NCBI RefSeq assembly: GCF_017654505.1
Contig: NC_054538.1
Coordinates: 60,608,184-60,672,183, forward strand
Reading direction: 5' to 3'
DNA length: 64,000 bases
DNA from: Polyodon spathula
Lineage: Eukaryota; Chordata; Actinopteri; Acipenseriformes; Polyodontidae
Numbering within the stretch: the first letter of the stretch is position 1; the number at the start of each line of letters is the position of its first letter. Positions 59,060-64,000 of the stretch are shown here, piece by piece. The notes beneath the pieces were generated by a model that saw only the letters and a list, made by a program, of their open reading frames with translations, ran no database searches and had not been told where the DNA came from. A program made the translations under genes and the position numbers.

Positions 59060-60060
59060 TAATAATAATAAATAATAATAATAATAATGTATATAGTTTG
59101 GGGCTATTAAAACAAATACATCAAAGCTTACTCTTACAAATGTATTATAATCCATTAATTATTGATTCAAAGCAGACGTGTTCAAAAGAAAACTATTTAT
59201 TTGCCAGCCTATGTATCAAAAACGTGTTCAATCATACTATTTTTTTGCCAGCCTATGTACAAAAAAAACAATCACGTCAAGAAAATGGTAAAAAAAAAAA
59301 AAAAAAAAATTAAATTAGTACCGTTACAAAATAAAACACCAGTTTACTTTTACAACATACAAGTTGTATTTATGAGATAGACAAATACCAGCCCCATGGG
59401 AAAAAAATATATATATTACGTCGTTCACGCAATCTATTACTTTGGAGTAAAAATGCAGCATGGGTTTTCCCCAAACATCCATATTAATAAATGTCAAACC
59501 AGGGATAACTTGAATTAATAATTATGAAACTGATATGAAGCCTTGAATGTTTGTGTTAAACAGTTGTTTTAAAATTGTATTAGATATGCGGACAGAAAGG
59601 TGGATTTACCTACTTATCAAAAAAAAAAGATCGCTATAACATCTATAATATCAACTACAGTAGATGGAGACAAAGAAGTATTTATGATTATAATGTATTC
59701 AAGAATTAAACGGGACGCATTTTCGAGAAGCTCTTCTTTAAAAAAAACAAACAAAAAAAAAACAGTTTAGCATGTTTTTAATACTTTCAGTAAAACTTTC
59801 TTTGTTCTTGTAAATGCATTTTTTTAAAAACAGATTTTGGTTTCCTTATACTTTTACAATAACAACTTTAACCTTGCACAGCTACACCCCTGTATCTTAC
59901 TTCGTATCGTTAAAATAACACAATGGTCAAAGCTAGCTGTGTGTTTGTCATCGTGACAGTTAAATAACGCATGTGTTTAGTATTTGACATGAGCATTTTA
60001 CAATTTCAGCCTCAGTGAAATACGATATAATGACTTCACTTTCCTTGATTACATCTAGCG
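57650..60060. promoter_or_regulatory. AT-rich segment with undepleted CpG
   Basis: By hand I count 32 CpG in 57661-58520, against one in 57001-57640, although the base composition is similarly AT-rich. Expected CpG at roughly one-third GC is in the low twenties, so CpG is at or above expectation in the first part. It stays close to expectation to about 60060. In vertebrates this points to DNA kept unmethylated in the germ line, as at promoters or broad developmental regulatory domains. No first exon, TATA box or gene was recognised. The block also holds poly-A runs and an (AAT)n array at 59028-59088. Confidence 0.45.
59028..59088. repeat. (AAT)n microsatellite
   Basis: AAT repeats with AAAT interruptions. 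Confidence 0.96.
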
Positions 60061-60349
60061 TCACTACAGAAAGAGACTGGCCGAAGCTCAACTATTTCAC
60101 TATTACCTTTTTTTTTTTTTTTTTTTTTGTCAGATCTTGACATTATTTGTGAAAAGCTTTCAAATATTTGAGTGCCTTACCAATACTGATCCCTAACAAA
60201 ACACATTGAATGGTATGTTAGTTTATAGGGGTTGACGCCTGATCTTTATCCAAAAAACAAAAAACAAACAAACAAAAAAAAACACAATAGCTTTTTAAAA
60301 ATATATAGTTGAAGTGTATATTTTGCACATAAAATAATAAAAAAAAAAT

Positions 60350-60945
60350 AGTCATAGTGCAGAAGTATCCATTTTCAAATATGTCTCTAAGCAGATGTCA
60401 CTGCGCAATTAACTTCGGTAATGCATTTTCTCAGTTAAATAAGATTATTGGGTTTAAGAGTTACTTCATTTTGCCTCCTTTTTTTGCACGAGGTTACACA
60501 AACGCTGCAATAAGTTCTTCGGATATCCCCGAGTCAGTGGCAGATCAAATCACTCCTGAATGCAGTCCTGAAGATAATGAGTGCTTGTTGTATTAAAGGG
60601 ACAAACAGCACTTTGGCATCTTCTGACCCCAGAATGCATGGCTCGGTTTCATTGATCATTCCCCCTTATGAGATAATGCAATTACAAACATCAATAAGGA
60701 GCTGCGAGGGGAATCATTATGTGGTGACAGTGATAAATGATGGTGCAGAAATAGCGTGGTTTTCTCTAACAATCCCAGAGCCCAGGGGCTTTGAGGGCTG
60801 AACATCGTCACCAAGGAAACAGATGACATACAAAATGGCACGGAATCAGAAGTGAACAGCCTTCCTCCTTCCATTTTCCCTTCTTTTTTTTCCATTTCCC
60901 TAGATTTCATCTTAGTTTTCACATCAGCTGCCATACAGGGGAATT
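60350..60945. promoter_or_regulatory. Candidate conserved non-coding block
   Basis: About 600 bp of balanced sequence, open for 74-92 codons in frames on both strands without domains. It contains GATAATGCAATTAC, ACAAACATCAATAAGG, TTTCATTGATCATTCC and GTGATAAATGATGG. The left part retains several CpG. It ends at a (TTA)n array. It is one of the stronger enhancer-like blocks by length and contrast with its flanks. Confidence 0.38.
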
Positions 60946-60962
60946 ACTAAAGTCTACCTTCA

Positions 60963-60963
<1 letters not shown>

Positions 60964-61007
<44 letters not shown>

Positions 61008-61008
61008 T
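60964..61008. repeat. (ATT)n microsatellite
   Basis: A pure ATT array of about 15 units. Confidence 0.97.
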
Positions 61009-61325
61009 ATCTCTACCAACCAAGGCCACCATTGTAACAAACCCAACTGGTTCATTATAGCTGTTTATACCTGTACCAAAAAAGAAAACATTCAAACATT
61101 CTAACGCACCAAATCAACAACTTATGTACAGCTAACAGTAACAGATTAAATAGTGCTCCAAATGTGTTCTTTTCACTGTTATGCCAAAAAAGAGGGGGAA
61201 TTAAGTGTGAATAGTTTGTCAATGGAAAAACAACACATGTGCTCAGCTGAAACTGGCAGTGACACAGCCTTAAACAGGGGTGAAAATGTAAACAATTTGA
61301 ATGCCAATCAATAAATCATTTTAAA

Positions 61326-61326
<1 letters not shown>
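61009..61326. other. Intergenic sequence, possible small regulatory patch
   Basis: The part at about 61195-61320 is less repetitive and contains TGCTCAGCTGAAAC (E-box CAGCTG). No gene is seen. Confidence 0.45.

Positions 61327-61411
<85 letters not shown>
61327..61411. repeat. (GT)n(TA)n microsatellite
   Basis: About 48 bp of GT followed by about 34 bp of TA. Confidence 0.97.
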
Positions 61412-61419
<8 letters not shown>

Positions 61420-61696
61420 TAATTCATCATAAACAAAGAAGCTGAACATACTGACAGCTTTGTATTCTCTGCATATATCATTCAGTCATGTATTGCAATA
61501 TAACAATTAAGTTAAACCTTATATGTAAAGTATTGAGGAATTTTACACTATGCAGTAACTGTTGTAGAGGGTTTTGTTTGAAGATATGCTGAAATAGGGG
61601 TGATGTTATTTAAAAAAGTGTATAAAAAAACAACTACTATAAAAAAATGTACAAAAAGGTCTAAGTCAAACCATGCACAATAGGGGCTGGAATACC

Positions 61697-61735
<39 letters not shown>

Positions 61736-62649
61736 TCTAACAGTGGGCACTACCCTCAAAAAAATGAGTACTGTATACCTGCTATTTCTTTTTTTTCCCC
61801 TTTTAGTTGTTACTTGTCCTACAAGGATATAGTCTGTGTGCTTCTCCATTGTGTTTCATTTTAGATTAATTACCAGCACAAATGCTTTTGAAAGACTTCT
61901 AAAAGAGGAATTATGTCAGTGTTACACACAGCCTACACACCTTCTTCAATTGATTTGCCATCACAGTGTGATCATCTTCCCTTGCACACCTTCTGGCAAC
62001 CAGTCTTTTCAGGAAATTTTAATTACTAATTACTAATACTTAATTTAACACTGTACCACTCCACATTATTTGTATTGAATCAGCAGAAAACCGTTTAAAA
62101 ATGCAACATGTTTAGTTTATCAAGACGAGAAAGGGAGAACAGTGGGTGTGTTTAGCTGCTACAGCCTTCATCAACATTCGCTTGGAAAAGTGAAATAAAG
62201 ATTTGCCTTAATCGAATACTTTCATATATACAAACAAAAATATATTTTTTACAGTTTTACATTAAGATTCACACTCATAAAGAAAAAGTTCCAGCTAGAC
62301 TTTCATCTTATAATTAATTACCTTCTGAATCATTAACTGACTGGACTTAAGAGTTTAATTTAACAACAAAACTTCACGAAGCTAGCGTGGACACAAGTGT
62401 GACTTCAATTGTTATCTTTATGGGAGTAACATTAAAAAACTCAGTTACTAAGTTTTTAAATTCATTGTGTACATTAAGAAATTGATGATATTTCATTATG
62501 CAGAGCTGTTCCCAGAATGCATTGATACACAAACTTTACTTTTAATGTATTTTATTTCACCTGCCCCAGAAAACAACTATATTCTACAAATTTGTCATAT
62601 TCATTGTTTTTAAGGTTTAATAGAAAAAAAAAAACTAAATAAAACATTT
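61412..62649. other. Intergenic sequence, nothing recognised
   Basis: AT-rich, with a poly-T at 61701-61730 that generates a lysine-rich minus-strand frame. No gene is seen. Confidence 0.6.
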
Positions 62650-62975
62650 CATAACAGTAAACTTACTTCGGTTGTCCTTTATCAACTGTCTTTTGTGTTC
62701 TGTTCCTTCAGCTGAGAATTAGTAGTCGATATCAGGGAGAGGTACCGATCACGGCACATCAAAACTGGTTAATGCATGGTTTTAATAACATTATGATCCA
62801 TAGGCGAATGAGTCTGACCTATTGGTTTAATAATAATTGGCACCAAAGCTGCCAAATAACTTCTCGTGATTAGCTGCCAAGAACAAAGGTCAATAAGTCA
62901 TCCATTGGTTCATTTCGAGAATATGTTAATGATTGTTTAGTTTCGGTGACGAGACTGCTTTCTAATGGAACGCTA
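62650..62975. promoter_or_regulatory. Candidate conserved non-coding block with retained CpG
   Basis: Balanced sequence with several CpG (TAGTCGATATC, GTACCGATCACGG, TTCGGTGACGAG). It also has GAGAATTAGTAG, TAATAATTGGCACC and AGAACAAAGGTC (a SOX-type ACAAAG next to AAAGGTC). A minus-strand frame (62870-63103) overlaps its right part without a domain. Confidence 0.35.
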
Positions 62976-62989
62976 GTGGACTGTGTAAG

Positions 62990-63090
62990 TGGAAGGAATG
63001 TATGCATGTTGAATGAAAAGCAGACAAATAAGTCCCGGGACCCAGTAACGGGGTTAAAGTAAGTCCCGGTACTGAATACTGGTGAGTACA
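62990..63090. repeat. Small degenerate repeat with AGTCCCGG words
   Basis: AAGTCCCGG occurs at about 63031 and 63061 with GGACCC and GGGGTT between, giving several possible short stems. It could be the end of an unidentified element. Confidence 0.35.
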
Positions 63091-63312
63091 GGCAGAATTT
63101 CACCTTTGTCCTTAAATCTCCACAGATTAAAAAAGAACTTGTGAAACAAACTTACATTTACATTGTTTACCTAATTCCTTAAAATATAGCCCATTAATAT
63201 CACATTTAGGATAGGCCAATAAGTAGTATACAAAGGTAGACTGGAGTTGAGCTTTATGACAGAAAACTGACTGCTACTTTTTTAAACATTAGCCTAAATT
63301 AATGTGATTATA

Positions 63313-63313
63313 T

Positions 63314-63394
<81 letters not shown>
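63313..63394. repeat. (TA)n array
   Basis: About 80 bp of TA with one AATATA interruption at the left. Confidence 0.97.
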
Positions 63395-63395
<1 letters not shown>

Positions 63396-64000
63396 TAAAA
63401 AGTGTGAGGTGTTTGAAAAAAAACTATGATGTCAGTGAGCAAAAGTTTTTGACTATAAGCTGAATGGCGTCAGAGGACAAAAGCTCTATTGGCCAACTTG
63501 TGGCAAACAATTTTTGGTCATGTGATAATCAATAAGCCAATAGGGTTACAAGTTTCAATCTAAAGGTATAATTAAGTAAAAATAGCTTGACACGGTGAGT
63601 GTAGTGTGATATCACCACACTGTGTTGGAAGGCACATATGTCGATATTGCACAATGACCCAACCTGATGTGCCATTTTGCGATTATGCAATGGATATTTG
63701 TAGTCATTTGAAATTAAAAACAACCTAACAAACAAAGATTGAAAGAGAACCATGTTGATGTCTAAATATTAAAGCTTTGTATTGAAGCTTTATGACTTAA
63801 GTAGGACATGGGCTAAAACATTTTTTAAGAAGGTTAACACATTTTAATGTTTATGAGTGTTTCTGTTGAGACAGACATTTTACTGTGGCCTTTTAATAAA
63901 ACTTGTTTGAAAATCCTCACCCTCGAATGATGTGTTCTACATTTTTCTAGGTTTTTGCTACTGCTGCAGTTTACTGATGTCAGAAATGAAAGCTATTTTA
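63395..64000. other. Intergenic sequence to window end
   Basis: Moderately AT-rich. It includes a small palindromic word GTGATATCAC near 63607-63616 within CACTGTG-like surroundings. The minus-strand frame at 63529-63753 has no domain. No gene is seen. Confidence 0.55.

Overview
The window looks like an AT-rich, gene-poor stretch of a vertebrate nuclear genome. I find no intact protein-coding gene, rRNA, tRNA or CRISPR array. The open frames are short, and many are translations of (TA)n, (CA)n, (ATT)n or homopolymer tracts. CpG is scarce in most of the window, about 15 long TA arrays are present, and tRNA-derived SINEs, LTR fragments and cut-and-paste transposon remnants are scattered through it. 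The long SINE at 3380-3797 and its shorter relative at 29562-29685 resemble, from memory, a SINE family of sturgeons and paddlefish. A non-teleost ray-finned fish (Acipenseriformes) is therefore my best guess, as inference only.

Layout. 1-9.5 kb: simple repeats, a solo LTR (2002-2337), a long SINE (3380-3797) and a hairpin cluster (5695-5812). 9.5-14.1 kb: candidate regulatory blocks and a CORE/MIR-like SINE (10252-10515). 14.3-16.25 kb: a PIF/Harbinger element with terminal inverted repeats and a decayed transposase. 17.9-22.1 kb: two candidate regulatory blocks around a nest of LTR pieces and an internally deleted Tigger/pogo fragment. 26.1-26.5 kb: a hAT-like non-autonomous element. 27-33.1 kb: several candidate conserved blocks, a SINE with target-site duplication and a perfect 19-bp-arm hairpin. 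33.3-34.8 kb: a run of 45 G and a repeat that also occurs at 20.8 kb. 35.8-41.8 kb: more candidate blocks and a 210-bp inverted duplication (38.9/40.1 kb). 46.75-47.13 kb: a MITE. 51.3-52.1 kb: decayed coding-like sequence of unknown origin. 52.3-55.5 kb: three palindromic or foldback repeats. 56.5-63.1 kb: candidate regulatory blocks and an AT-rich segment in which CpG is not depleted.

Interpretation. Long stretches of balanced, low-repeat sequence with homeodomain-, SOX/POU-, TALE- and nuclear-receptor-like sites, alternating with TE-rich AT sequence and no exons, are what a gene desert of long-range enhancers around a developmental regulator looks like. I cannot name the gene. Every conserved-element call rests on composition and motifs in a single sequence, not on an alignment, and has low confidence.
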